Shown: positions 15,578-25,800 of the stretch, piece after piece | Position numbering within the stretch: position 1 is the first letter of the stretch | How the letters are laid out: every line of letters starts with the position of its first letter | NCBI RefSeq assembly: GCF_009720825.1 | Contig: NZ_WNKY01000001.1 | Location: 682,001-746,000, forward strand | Source of the DNA: Duganella radicis | GTDB lineage: Bacteria; Pseudomonadota; Gammaproteobacteria; Burkholderiales; Burkholderiaceae_D | Length of the DNA: 64,000 bases | Reading direction: 5' to 3' | The notes under the pieces: model-generated | What the model saw: the letters and a program-made list of their open reading frames with translations, nothing else | What the model was told of the DNA's origin: nothing | The model's database searches: none | Translations under genes and position numbers: made by a program

Positions 15578-16912
15578 ATGAGTGAACTAAAGCGCGGCCT
15601 GAAAAGCCGGCATATTCAGTTGATCGCGCTGGGCGGCGCCATTGGCACCGGCCTGTTTCTCGGTATCGCACAAACCATCCAGATGGCCGGTCCGTCCGTG
15701 CTGCTGGGGTATGGCGTGGCCGGTCTGATCGCCTTCCTCATCATGCGCCAGCTGGGCGAAATGGTGGTCGATGAACCGGTGGCGGGCTCCTTCAGCTACT
15801 TCGCCGACAAATACTGCGGCCACTGGGCCGGCTTCATGGCGGGCTGGAACTACTGGGTGCTGTATGTATTGGTCAGCATGGCCGAACTGTCGGCGGTCGG
15901 CATCTACGTCCAGTACTGGTGGCCGGCGGTGCCGACCTGGATGTCTGCGCTGGCCTTCTTCGTCATCATTAACGCCATCAGCCTGTTTAATGTGAAGGCC
16001 TTCGGCGAGATGGAATTCTGGTTCGCCATCATCAAAGTGCTGGCAATCGTCGGCATGATCGTGTTCGGCGCCTGGCTGCTGATCTCCGGCGACGCCGGCC
16101 CGCAGGCCACGGTGGCCAATCTGTGGCAGCACGGCGGCTTCTTCCCGAATGGCGTCAGCGGTCTGGTGATGGCCATGGCCGTCATCATGTTCTCCTTCGG
16201 CGGGCTGGAACTGATCGGCATCACCGCCGCAGAAGCGGACAATCCATCGCACACCATCCCGAAAGCCACCAACCAGGCCATTTACCGCATCCTGATCTTC
16301 TACATCGGCGCGCTGGGCATCCTGCTGTCGCTGTACCCATGGGAGAAGGTGGTCACCAGCGGCAGCCCGTTCGTGCTGATCTTCCATGCCCTGAACAGCA
16401 ACGTGGTGGCGCATGCGCTGAACGTGGTGGTGCTGACGGCGGCGCTGTCCGTGTACAACAGTGGCGTGTACTCGAACACCCGCATGCTGTATGGCCTGGC
16501 CAGGCAGGGCAATGCGCCGCAAGCGCTACTGAAAGTCAACGCGCGCGGCGTGCCGCTGACGGCGCTGGGCGTATCGGCGCTGGCCACCGGCATCTGCGTC
16601 GCGGTCAACTACTTCATGCCGGCCAAGGCCTTCGGCTTCCTGATGGGGCTTGTGGTGTCGGCCCTGATTATCAACTGGGGCTTGATCAGCTGGATACACC
16701 TGCGCTTCCGCGCGCGGAAGAAGGCCGCAGGCCAAGTCACGCAGTTCCAGAGCCTGGGCTACCCGCTCACCAACTACCTGTGCCTGGCCTTCCTGGCGGG
16801 GATCATGGTGGTGATGTATCTGACGCCGGACTTGCAACTATCGGTATATCTGATACCGGTCTGGCTGGGCGTACTGGCCTTGGGGTATAAGCTGGGAGTT
16901 AAAAAAGCTTAA
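15578..16912 (+). CDS. APC-superfamily amino-acid permease
   Basis: A 444-aa inner-membrane transporter of the amino acid transporter (AAT) type. The start KRGLKSRHIQLIALGGAIG followed by TGLFLGIAQTIQMAGPSVLL is the signature of GABA/proline/basic amino acid permeases. About twelve hydrophobic segments follow, including VAGSFSYFADKYCG. It probably imports the amino acids or small amides released by the exported hydrolases upstream, driven by the proton gradient. It is the last gene of the ridA operon, 41 bases after the amidohydrolase, with the hairpin at 15539-15568 between. The SD is weak (AAGAAG). Substrate cannot be assigned by eye. Confidence 0.92.
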   Translation: MSELKRGLKSRHIQLIALGGAIGTGLFLGIAQTIQMAGPSVLLGYGVAGLIAFLIMRQLGEMVVDEPVAGSFSYFADKYCGHWAGFMAGWNYWVLYVLVSMAELSAVGIYVQYWWPAVPTWMSALAFFVIINAISLFNVKAFGEMEFWFAIIKVLAIVGMIVFGAWLLISGDAGPQATVANLWQHGGFFPNGVSGLVMAMAVIMFSFGGLELIGITAAEADNPSHTIPKATNQAIYRILIFYIGALGILLSLYPWEKVVTSGSPFVLIFHALNSNVVAHALNVVVLTAALSVYNSGVYSNTRMLYGLARQGNAPQALLKVNARGVPLTALGVSALATGICVAVNYFMPAKAFGFLMGLVVSALIINWGLISWIHLRFRARKKAAGQVTQFQSLGYPLTNYLCLAFLAGIMVVMYLTPDLQLSVYLIPVWLGVLALGYKLGVKKA

Positions 16913-16936
16913 TTGCCTGATATCGTTTTCAAGCTA

Positions 16937-16977
16937 GAATCCCGGATGCTCCGGCGCGTGCCGGTCTTTCGGGATTC
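16937..16977 (+). promoter_or_regulatory. two-level hairpin in front of the sensor kinase start
   Basis: Outer arms GAATCCCG (16937-16944) and CGGGATTC (16970-16977) enclose an inner stem CCGGC, GCGT loop, GCCGG (16951-16964). The only SD-like sequence for the ATG at 16981, GGGA (16971-16974), lies inside the outer right arm. The structure could restrict translation of the kinase or terminate upstream transcription. Confidence 0.45.
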
Positions 16978-16980
16978 ATC

Positions 16981-19900
16981 ATGCTATCTCGTTTTCTCCT
17001 GCTGCTAACCCTGCTCCCAAGCTTCGCGCAGGCGCTCAATCCACACACCGCGCTGCCGGACTATCACCATACTATCTGGACCAATCGCGACGGCGCGCCG
17101 TCCGGCATCATCAGCATGGCGCAGGCCAAGGATGGCCGGCTGTGGATGGTGACGCCGTTTGGCCTGTACCACTTTGACGGCGTGCGCTTCGAGCAGTACA
17201 AGATGCCGCTGAACGACAGAGGCCTCATCCTCCAATTCAGCATGGTGCGCGCCCATCCGAACGGCGATTTATACCTCGCGTATGCGGGCGTTGGCGGCAT
17301 CGCCGTGCTGCATCCGGATGGCAAGCTGGAAGAGCTGGTCCCGCTGGGCAAACTGCCGCCGGTGACGCAGCTGGCCTTCGACGGCAATGGCGATATCTGG
17401 GCCTCCAGCACCCTTGGGCTTTTCCGCATACGCAAGGGCCAGATCAAACGCTACGTCCCCGAAAACAATATGGCGGTGGTGTCGGGCGATGTCCGCATCG
17501 ACCGTTATAACCGCCTGTGGTCCGCCGGCGAGAACACCGTACATTTATATGACCGGGCCACGGATAGCTTCAAGCTGGTGCGCAAACTGTCCAAGCCCGG
17601 GGAACTGATCGAGTCCCCCGACGGCCGCATCTGGACCGCCGACTACGATCAGGTGGAAGCCCTGCCCGCGCCGGACGATCCCTCCATCGCCATGCAGGCG
17701 CCGAACATCATCAACACGCCAGGCTACGGATCCAACTGGATAGCGCGCTTTGACCGCGATGGCAATCTGTGGCAGCTGAAATGCCCCGGCGATTTGTGCG
17801 TGACGCCAGCGCATGCGGTCGAGAAGACGAACCTTATCAAGGCGCCGCCGGCGCCGGAGAACCAGCGCATCGCGCCCGGCGTCGCCGCGCTGGCGGGCAA
17901 CACCATCATCGAAGACCGCGAGCATAATATCTGGGTGGCGACCATGGAAGGACTGGACCGTTACCGCGATACCCGCATGCAGCGCTACCGCCTGTCCACC
18001 AGCCGCGCCACGCACATGATGACGGTCGATGAAAACGGCCAGCTGTGGGTATCCAATCCCCATACCAATACCATCTGGAAGATGAGGGCCGGCGCCGAGC
18101 CGGAGCGCGATCCAACGCCGGCATGGGTCACCGCAAAAAGCCGCGAGGGTGGTCTGCTGCTGCCATGGACGCGCGACATCGAACACCGCTACCGGGGCAA
18201 GGTGGAGAAAATCCCCATGCCCGAATTCCCAGGCCCGGACGGCAAGCCGCAGAACCTGATGGTGCTGGGCCTGACCGACGACGGCAAGCGGCTTTGGCTG
18301 GTCACCATCCAGACAGGTTTGGTGATCAAGACCGGCAACGGCCCATGGGTGCCGCGCGCCAGAATGAACCTGCCGGACAAGATCGTCCTCGGCACGCCCG
18401 GTGTGAAGCCCGGCCAGACCTGGTTGCTTTGCGCCGGCGGCCAAGTGGTCCTGATTGACGAAAACGACAAGCTGACCACGTATTCCCTTCCCTCTCTGGG
18501 CGTGGGACGCGGTATGTTCGCCGGCGAGGATATCGTCGCCAGCGGCGAGCAAGGCGTGGCGGTATTGATCGGCGACCGTTTCCGCATGCTGCAAGTGGAT
18601 GATGCGGAAGTGCTGCAAAACGTGTCCGGCATGGCCGTGACGCCGGATGGCGACCGCTGGTTCAACGGCGGCAAAGGCCTGGTGCACGTCACCCGCGACG
18701 CCTGGAACAACGCGCTGATGCGCCCCGACCTACCGCTGCGTTACGAATTGTTCGGCGTGGAAGACGGTTACGTCGGCAAGGCCATGCTGGAACACCGTCA
18801 TCCCACCGCAAAGCTGGACAAGGACGGGCAGCTCTGGTTGAACAGCACCGGCGGCCTGCTGCGCTTTGACACGCGCAACATCGCCCGCAATCCGGTGGCG
18901 CCGGTGGTCAACCTGCACAGCGTGCACGCCGGCAGCGCGGCCTATCCGATACGCCAGGCGGCGCTGACGCTACCTTCCGGCGCGCAGAACTTCAACATCA
19001 ACTACTCGGCGGCCAGCTTGCGCCAGCCGCAAAACGTCCGCTTCCAGTACCGGCTCGATGGCGCGGATGGCGACTGGCAGGATGCCGGCCCGCGCCGCAC
19101 CGCCTACTACACCAATGTATCGCCGGGCGCCTACCGCTTCCAGGTGCGCGCCGCCAATGAGGACGGCGTATGGAGCGTGCAGCCGGCCAGTGTCGATGTC
19201 GAAATTCCGCCGGGATTCACGCAAACGCTGTGGTTCAAGGCTGCTTGCATACTGGCGGCGGTGGCGGCGCTGTATGCGCTCTACCTGTACCGTCTGCGTG
19301 TGGTGACGGCGCGGCTTGAGGAGCGCATGGAAGTGCGGCTGGCCGAACGCGAACGCATCGCCCGCACCCTGCACGACACCTTCCTGCAAACCGTGCAGGG
19401 CGTGGTGCTCAGGCTCGATGCGGCGGTCGACGCCCTGCCCGACGACAGCGCCGCGCGCAAGGCGCTGGCGCCGGTGCTGCACAGCGCCCGCGACAGCATC
19501 AGCGAGGGCCGCGCGCAGGTACATGAGTTGCGCTCGGCCGGCGCCGATGAAATGGAATGCCAGCTGCGCGACGTCGCCGCCCTGCTGGCGGCCAGCTATC
19601 CGGGAGTGCGGTTCACGCTCGGCGTCACCGGCGCGCGCCAGGCCTTGCGCGCAGAGGCGGCGGAGGAAATCAGCGAAATCGGCCGCGAAGCCGTGCGCAA
19701 CGCCTATCAGCACGCACAGGCGACGCAGATCGAGGTCCAGCTCAGTTACGGCGCCGGCGAATTCACGCTGCTGGTGCGCGACAACGGCATCGGCATGCCG
19801 CCGGCGCCGGCGGCTCCCGGCCACTGGGGCTTGCTCGGCATGCGCGAGCGGGCGGCGCGCATAGGTGCCTCGCTGCTGATCGACGGTACGCCAGATGCGG

Positions 19901-19983
19901 GCACCACCGTTACCATCACGCTTTTGGCCCGCACGGCTTATGCCGGCCATCGCCTGCCCTGGTGGCGGCGCCGGCCCGGTTGA
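16981..19983 (+). CDS. two-component-regulator-propeller sensor histidine kinase (HisKA_3 type)
   Basis: A 1000-aa sensor. A signal peptide (MLSRFLLLLTLLPSFAQA) precedes a large periplasmic part built from repeated regulator-propeller blades such as DGRLWMVTPFGLYHFDGVRF. A Y_Y_Y-like domain follows (FQYRLDGADGDWQDAG and YTNVSPGAYRFQVRAANEDG), then one transmembrane helix at about 751-772. The cytoplasmic part is NarX/LiaS-like: ERERIARTLHDTFLQ with the phospho-acceptor H798, then an HATPase domain ending in GLLGMRERAARIGASL. HisKA_3 kinases usually pair with NarL-type regulators, but none is encoded nearby. Propeller sensors often sit near polysaccharide-use genes, as here. The start lies just after a nested hairpin. 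Confidence 0.92.
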   Translation: MLSRFLLLLTLLPSFAQALNPHTALPDYHHTIWTNRDGAPSGIISMAQAKDGRLWMVTPFGLYHFDGVRFEQYKMPLNDRGLILQFSMVRAHPNGDLYLAYAGVGGIAVLHPDGKLEELVPLGKLPPVTQLAFDGNGDIWASSTLGLFRIRKGQIKRYVPENNMAVVSGDVRIDRYNRLWSAGENTVHLYDRATDSFKLVRKLSKPGELIESPDGRIWTADYDQVEALPAPDDPSIAMQAPNIINTPGYGSNWIARFDRDGNLWQLKCPGDLCVTPAHAVEKTNLIKAPPAPENQRIAPGVAALAGNTIIEDREHNIWVATMEGLDRYRDTRMQRYRLSTSRATHMMTVDENGQLWVSNPHTNTIWKMRAGAEPERDPTPAWVTAKSREGGLLLPWTRDIEHRYRGKVEKIPMPEFPGPDGKPQNLMVLGLTDDGKRLWLVTIQTGLVIKTGNGPWVPRARMNLPDKIVLGTPGVKPGQTWLLCAGGQVVLIDENDKLTTYSLPSLGVGRGMFAGEDIVASGEQGVAVLIGDRFRMLQVDDAEVLQNVSGMAVTPDGDRWFNGGKGLVHVTRDAWNNALMRPDLPLRYELFGVEDGYVGKAMLEHRHPTAKLDKDGQLWLNSTGGLLRFDTRNIARNPVAPVVNLHSVHAGSAAYPIRQAALTLPSGAQNFNINYSAASLRQPQNVRFQYRLDGADGDWQDAGPRRTAYYTNVSPGAYRFQVRAANEDGVWSVQPASVDVEIPPGFTQTLWFKAACILAAVAALYALYLYRLRVVTARLEERMEVRLAERERIARTLHDTFLQTVQGVVLRLDAAVDALPDDSAARKALAPVLHSARDSISEGRAQVHELRSAGADEMECQLRDVAALLAASYPGVRFTLGVTGARQALRAEAAEEISEIGREAVRNAYQHAQATQIEVQLSYGAGEFTLLVRDNGIGMPPAPAAPGHWGLLGMRERAARIGASLLIDGTPDAGTTVTITLLARTAYAGHRLPWWRRRPG

Positions 19984-20060
19984 CCCGCAGGGTGCCATGT
20001 CGCACAGACCCGCCGTGCCACGGGCCGCATCATTAAGCCATTCGCAAGGAGGAGCACTCG

Positions 20061-20567
20061 ATGACTGCGCACGCCACCGCACCACACCGCCCTTTGCATC
20101 TACCCGCCCTCGCCGGCTGGCTGCTGCTGACGTTTATCTTCGCCGCGATTGGCGCCTATGCCTCCGCGCAGGCGGCCGACTTCTATCTTCTGCTCGACCG
20201 CCCGTCATGGGCGCCGCCCGCATGGCTGTTCGGCCCCGCCTGGACCGCGCTATATCTGCTGATGGCCATCGCCGCGTGGCGCGTGCAGCGCGTCGCGGCA
20301 CCCGGTACGGCGCGTGCCGAATTGACGCTGTATGTGGCGCAGTTGGCGGTGAACGCCCTGTGGACCTGGTTGTTCTTCGCCTGGCATCATGGCGCGGCGG
20401 CGTTTGGCGACATTATCCTGCTGTGGCTTTTGATCGCCGCCACCATCGTCGCGTTCTGGCGGCGCGACCGTTGGGCCGGAGTGTTGTTAGCTCCCTACAT
20501 CGGCTGGGTGAGCTTTGCCACCTGCCTCTGCTACGCCATCTGGCAACGGAACCCGGCGCTGCTTTAA
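20061..20567 (+). CDS. tspO: TspO/MBR-family membrane protein
   Basis: A 168-aa protein with five predicted transmembrane helices. The TspO signature is seen as RPSWAPPAWLFGPAWTALY between helices 1 and 2, and NALWTWLFFAWH in the later part. TspO proteins bind porphyrins and cholesterol-like ligands; in bacteria they are linked to tetrapyrrole and stress regulation. Length is slightly above the usual 155-160 because of a polar N-terminal tail. The start has AAGGAGGA about 8 bases upstream. It sits between the sensor kinase and the TonB receptor on the same strand, with 77 and 109 bases of spacing; a functional link is not evident. Confidence 0.92.
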   Translation: MTAHATAPHRPLHLPALAGWLLLTFIFAAIGAYASAQAADFYLLLDRPSWAPPAWLFGPAWTALYLLMAIAAWRVQRVAAPGTARAELTLYVAQLAVNALWTWLFFAWHHGAAAFGDIILLWLLIAATIVAFWRRDRWAGVLLAPYIGWVSFATCLCYAIWQRNPALL

Positions 20568-20585
20568 CTGTGAGTTTTTTATCCA

Positions 20586-20662
20586 GATAGTTGCTTTATC
20601 AACTACGAAAATGCAAGGCAAGCTGATACACTCTCAGGCTTTGCATCTCAAACGCAACTATC
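20586..20662 (+). promoter_or_regulatory. TonB-receptor leader with competing stems
   Basis: GATAGTTGC (20586-20594) is perfectly complementary to GCAACTATC (20654-20662). Its core TAGTTG (20588-20593) can instead pair locally with CAACTA (20600-20605). Inside the long-range pairing, ATGCAA (20611-20616) can pair with TTGCAT (20641-20646), and CTGA with TCAG between them. The two foldings exclude each other. The element fills most of the 109-base gap before the receptor ATG at 20677, which has no clear SD. Confidence 0.45.
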
Positions 20663-20676
20663 GTTTAAAAATAGCA

Positions 20677-22866
20677 ATGGTTAACAAGATCATCGCCCTG
20701 TCGCTGTCGCTGGCAGGTGCCGCGCAAGCGCAAATTCAGGAGGTGACCGTCACGGCGCAGCGTTCGCCGTCGCTGGAGTCGAAAACGCCAGTTTCCATGA
20801 CCACGCTGACGGCCGACCAGTTGAACGCCGCCGGCATCGACACGCCGGGCGCCATCGGCGCGCGCGTGCCGAACGTGGAGCTGGACTACGCGACCGACGG
20901 CCTGCGCATCACCATGCGCGGCGTCTCCAACGCCGACACCACCGAGAAAGGCGATCCATCGGCCGCCTTCCTGCTGGACGGGATCTACATCGCGCGTCCG
21001 CAAACGCAGAACCTGAGCTTCTACGATCTGGAACGGGTGGAAGTGCTGCGCGGCCCGCAAGGCACGCTGTATGGCCGTAACACCACCGCCGGCGTGGTCA
21101 GCGTGATTTCGAAAACGCCGGTCAATCGCTTTGAAGCGTGGATCGCCACCGAAATCGGCAACTACGACAGCCGCAAAATCAGCGGCATGGTCAACCTGCC
21201 CGTCAACGAGATGCTGTCGCTGCGTGCAGCCATGTCCTGGAACAGGCATGACAGCTATTTGATCAATGGCCTGAACAACGGCCGCGCCCTGGGCAAGGAC
21301 CGCGACGACGTGTCGGCGCGCCTGTCGGCCAAGCTGAAAATCACACGCGACGCCACGCTGGTGCTGCGCTACGATCGCAGCAAGGTCGATGACAACAACG
21401 ACAGCTACGTCCCAGACACCAATTTCTATCACGGCGTCGCCAGCGGCAATCCGCTACCTTACGGCAGCGGCACCCACACGCAGTTGACCTACGGCTTCGT
21501 CGCGCCCAACGCCGCCATCGCACCGCCGGTGCAGGCACACAGCTACAAGAACACCTCCGGCATCAGCGCCGACCTGACGCTCGACCTGGGTGCGGCCACG
21601 CTGTATTACCTTGGCTCGCACCGCAACTACGATCACGACCAGCTGGCCAACTTCTACTACCGCGTGCAGCCAGCGCTGGCGCTCAACGTGCGCGAAAGCT
21701 TCCTCGGCGATTACACGCAGAATTCGCATGAGCTGCGTCTGGCCACCAACGGCGACGGCCCGCTCAGCGCGCAGGCGGGCATATACTACTTCCGTGAAGA
21801 GTCGAAACAGCTATACACCTTCCGCGATCTCGATCTGATCGGCCTGCCGCCGTACTACGTGTTCGACCACGGCCCGACCATCGCCACCAGCAAGGCGGTG
21901 TTCGGCCAGGCCACCTATCGCGTGACGGACAAGCTGCGCGCCACCGTTGGCGCGCGCGCCACCAACGACGACAAGTCGCGCGTGGGCTCGACCAACTTCC
22001 AGCAGGCCGCCGCCTTCAATCCGGCCACCGACTTCAAGCTGTTGAACGATGCCGCCATGAGCACGCACCAGACCACCTGGCGCCTCGGACTCGATTACGA
22101 CCTGGCGCCGGCCACGCTGCTGTACGGCGCCATCTCCACCGGCTACAAGGCCGGCGGCTTTAACGACGGCTGCCTGGAAGGCTCGACGCATCTGGGCCTG
22201 AGCTGCCCGGCCGCGCTGGCCGTGCCGGCGGCGGCGCTGATCTACCAGCCGGAAACCGTACGCTCCCATGAAGCTGGCGTGAAGACGCGCTTCTGGGACA
22301 ACAAGGCCAATCTGAATCTGTCGGTGTTCAAGTACGACTACAACAACCTGCAACTGTCCAGCGTCGCCATCGTCGCCGGCGCGCCGCGCTTCGTCACCAG
22401 CAATGCCGGTGAAGCCAGCGTCAAAGGGCTGGAAGCTGAAGGCCAGTTCGCGCCCACCGCGCACGACCGTTTCAACTACGCCTTGTCGCTGCTGGATGCG
22501 CATTATGTGCGCTATAGCCCGGATGGCGTGCATGACTGGGCCGGTAATAAGCTGGACCGCTCGCCATCCAGCACGCTGACACTGGGCTATGAACGCGGCT
22601 TCGGCCCAGTGTCGGCAGGCGTCAGCGCGCGCCGCAGCGCTTCCTACATCATCGCCGTGCCGGCGCAGCTGCTGCAATACCGCGTGCCGGCCTACACGCA
22701 AACCGACGCCACCGTGCGCTATCGCCCGCAAGGCGCCGTCTGGAGCGTGACCGCGCGCGTGAAGAACATCGAAAACAAAGTCCATCCGGTCAACATCGAC
22801 AGCTTCGGCATGCTGGCGCCGAGCGACCCACGCACGGTGGACGTGCGCCTGGACTACCGCTTCTGA
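20677..22866 (+). CDS. TonB-dependent outer-membrane receptor
   Basis: A 729-aa outer-membrane transporter. A signal peptide (MVNKIIALSLSLAGAAQA) is followed by a TonB-box-like stretch QEVTVTAQR, a plug domain (LRITMRGVSNADT, DLERVEVLRGPQGTLYGRNT) and a beta-barrel ending in VDVRLDYRF with the usual terminal aromatic. There is no N-terminal signalling (secretin/TonB short) domain. ATG 20677 is chosen because it starts the signal peptide; the same frame is open further upstream. The stop is 4 bases from the hybrid kinase start, so the receptor and its downstream sensor are almost certainly one transcript. Ligand unknown; context suggests a carbohydrate, possibly a galactoside. Confidence 0.92.
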   Translation: MVNKIIALSLSLAGAAQAQIQEVTVTAQRSPSLESKTPVSMTTLTADQLNAAGIDTPGAIGARVPNVELDYATDGLRITMRGVSNADTTEKGDPSAAFLLDGIYIARPQTQNLSFYDLERVEVLRGPQGTLYGRNTTAGVVSVISKTPVNRFEAWIATEIGNYDSRKISGMVNLPVNEMLSLRAAMSWNRHDSYLINGLNNGRALGKDRDDVSARLSAKLKITRDATLVLRYDRSKVDDNNDSYVPDTNFYHGVASGNPLPYGSGTHTQLTYGFVAPNAAIAPPVQAHSYKNTSGISADLTLDLGAATLYYLGSHRNYDHDQLANFYYRVQPALALNVRESFLGDYTQNSHELRLATNGDGPLSAQAGIYYFREESKQLYTFRDLDLIGLPPYYVFDHGPTIATSKAVFGQATYRVTDKLRATVGARATNDDKSRVGSTNFQQAAAFNPATDFKLLNDAAMSTHQTTWRLGLDYDLAPATLLYGAISTGYKAGGFNDGCLEGSTHLGLSCPAALAVPAAALIYQPETVRSHEAGVKTRFWDNKANLNLSVFKYDYNNLQLSSVAIVAGAPRFVTSNAGEASVKGLEAEGQFAPTAHDRFNYALSLLDAHYVRYSPDGVHDWAGNKLDRSPSSTLTLGYERGFGPVSAGVSARRSASYIIAVPAQLLQYRVPAYTQTDATVRYRPQGAVWSVTARVKNIENKVHPVNIDSFGMLAPSDPRTVDVRLDYRF

Positions 22867-22870
22867 TCCC

Positions 22871-25800
22871 ATGCTGCGCCACCTGACCCGCTACTTGTTG
22901 CTGATCTTCGCGCTGGCGCTGACGCCATGCGCGGCCTGGGCGGGTTCCGGACCGCTGATGCTGGACGCGCAGCGCGACTACGCCGAAGCGTGGCCGGTGG
23001 TGCGCATCATGAGCGACCCGGAAGGCAAGCTGGCGCCGGAAGCCGCGCTGGCCGCCGTTGAACACTACGCCGTCCCCAACTCCGCCTACGCCACGCTGGG
23101 CGTGCACAAGGATGTGGTGTGGCTGCGCATTCCGGTCTCGGTGCCAGCCGACAGCGACGGCGACTGGATACTGAATATCGACTATGCGGTGCTCAACCGC
23201 GTCGACGTCTATGTGACCACCAGCGGCAAGATCGTCCAGCATCAGGTGATCGGCAATTTGCAGCCGGACGCCCATGGCGTGGCACGCGGCCGCGTGCCGG
23301 CCGCGCTGCTGCATCTGGCGCCCGGCGCCGAGCATGTCCTGCTGCTGCGGGTGCAGAATGTCGGCGCCATGATCTTGCCGATCAGCCTTGCGCGCCCGGT
23401 CAACTTCCACGGCGCGGCGCTCAATGAGCAGATGCTGCAAGGCGTGCTGACCGGACTGAGTCTGTGCCTGCTGTTGTACAGCGTGGCGCAGTGGAGCACC
23501 TTGCGTGAGCCGCTGTACGGCAAGTTCGCGCTGCTGGTATTCGGCACCACCCTGTTTTCGGTCGAGTTCTTCGGCCTTGGCAACCAGTACCTGTGGACCA
23601 ACAATACCTGGATGAGCATCCACGCGGGCGGCATCTTCGCGCTGCTGGCCTCCTGCGGCGCCTACCTGTTCGTGGAAGAGGCGCTGGCGCGGCCGGGCAA
23701 GGACCGCATCTTCAGCCGTCTGATGCAAACCGGCGCGGCGCTGTGCGTGATCAGCGCACTGGCCTACGTCACCGACATCATGAGTGTGGAAACGCTGGTG
23801 GTGGTGGTCAGCACGCTGGGCGTGATGCCGATGCTGCTAGGCCTGCCGGGCGCCTACTTCCGCGCGCGCCGTGGTGACGCGGTCGGTATTTATTTCCTGC
23901 TTGGCTGGGGCGTGAGCTTTGCTTCGTCGGCGATACTGAGCCAGGTTATCAGCGGTAAAGTGGACGCCAATTTCTGGACCATGCACGCGCTCCAGTTCGG
24001 GAATATGTTCGACATGCTGATCTTCACCCGCATCCTCGGCCTGCGCACCAAGGCCATGCAGAGCGCCATGTTGCGGGCGGAAGAAGCCACCCGGACCAAG
24101 TCCGAATTCCTGGCCCACATGAGCCATGAGATCCGCACGCCGATGAACGCCATCATCGGCATGAGCCGCCTGGCCCTGATGACCGAGCCGAATCCCAAGC
24201 TGCAAAACTATCTGGGCAAGATCCTCGCCGCCGGCGAGCATCTGCTGGGCGTGATCAACGATATCCTCGACTTCTCCAAGATCGAAGCCGGCAAGCTGGG
24301 ACTGGAGTCCGTGCCGTTTGAATTGCAGGAGATGCTGAACCATCTGGCCAGCCTGACCGTCATCAAGTCCGACGCGGCGCGGGTGGAATTCAAGATGCGC
24401 GTGGACAGCAACGTGCCGCCACGCCTGGTCGGCGACCCGCTGCGACTGAGCCAGGTGCTGATCAACCTGACCAGCAACGCGGTCAAGTTCACGGAGCGCG
24501 GCGAAATCATCGTCGCGGTGGAATTGATGGACAAGACGGCGGACATCGTGGCGCTGCGCTTCTCGGTCAGCGACACCGGCATCGGCATGCGTCCTTCGCA
24601 GGTGGAAGGCCTGTTCCAGTCGTTCCACCAGGCCGGCGCCACCACCACCCGCAAATACGGCGGCACCGGTCTTGGCCTGAGCATCTCGCGCCAGTTGGTG
24701 GAGCTGATGGGCGGCGACATCCAGGTGATGAGCACCTCCGGCATCGGCAGCCGCTTCAGCTTCATCGTCCGCCTCGGCATCGCCGGCCAGCAGTCGGCGG
24801 CGGTCGACTGGCCGCTGCATCCCCAGCACCAGCAGCCGGCGCGCGAACTGCGCCGCTCGGACAACGCCGGCCTGGCGCTGCGCGATCTGTCGGCGCTGGA
24901 TGGCGCGCGCATCCTGCTGGTCGAGGACAACGCCAACAACCGCGAAGTGGCGCTGGACTTCCTGTCCGCAGCCCGCATGCAGATCGACGTCGCCGAACAT
25001 GGCGCCGAAGCGCTGCGCATGGTCGAGCATACCGATTACGACCTGGTGCTGATGGACGTGCAGATGCGCGAGATGGACGGCCTGACCGCCACCCGCCGCA
25101 TCCGCGCCATCGAGCGCTGCAAACACCTGCCGATCGTCGCCATGACCGCCTACGCCATGGCTGGAGACCGCGACAAGAGCCTGGCGGCCGGCATGAACGA
25201 TCACATTACCAAGCCTATCGTGCCGGAACATCTGTTCCGCACCCTGATCAAATGGATACCGCCATCGCGCCTGGCCGCGCGCCGTGCCCAGTCCAGCGCC
25301 GCCCTGCAAATGGCGCCGCCTCCGGCCGAATACGCCGGCGCCAGCGCGCCGCTGCCATCGGTACCGGGCGTGGACTGGCAACAAGCGCTGGATAGCGTGG
25401 ACCGCCAGCGCTGGCGGCTGGACAAGCGCATCCGAGGCTTCCTGCAAGAGTACCAGCCGGCCGCGCAAACGGTGCGCGAGGCCATCGCCAGCGGTCACCA
25501 TGAGGTGCTGTACAGTCTTACCCACAATCTGAAATCGACCGCCGCCTACATCGGCGCGCTGCATCTGGCCGCGCAGGCGCAGGCGCTGGAACAGGCCATG
25601 CGCAATGACCGCATCGACCGTATCGCCATGCTGGCCAGCGAGCTGGCCGATGGCCTCGATCTGGTGGTCGGCGGTTTGGCGCAGTTGGGTGAAACGGCGG
25701 CGCCGCCACGCTATCGCGACAGCGATGCGACATTGCTGATCACCCGGCTGGAAGCCTATCTGCGCACCGACGATGCGCGCGCCGAAGACGTGCTGGCGGA

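Noticed and set aside
16981..19983. Possibility that the propeller kinase includes a receiver and HTH (hybrid type of Bacteroidetes)
   Set aside because: The protein ends after the HATPase domain; no receiver or AraC domain follows.
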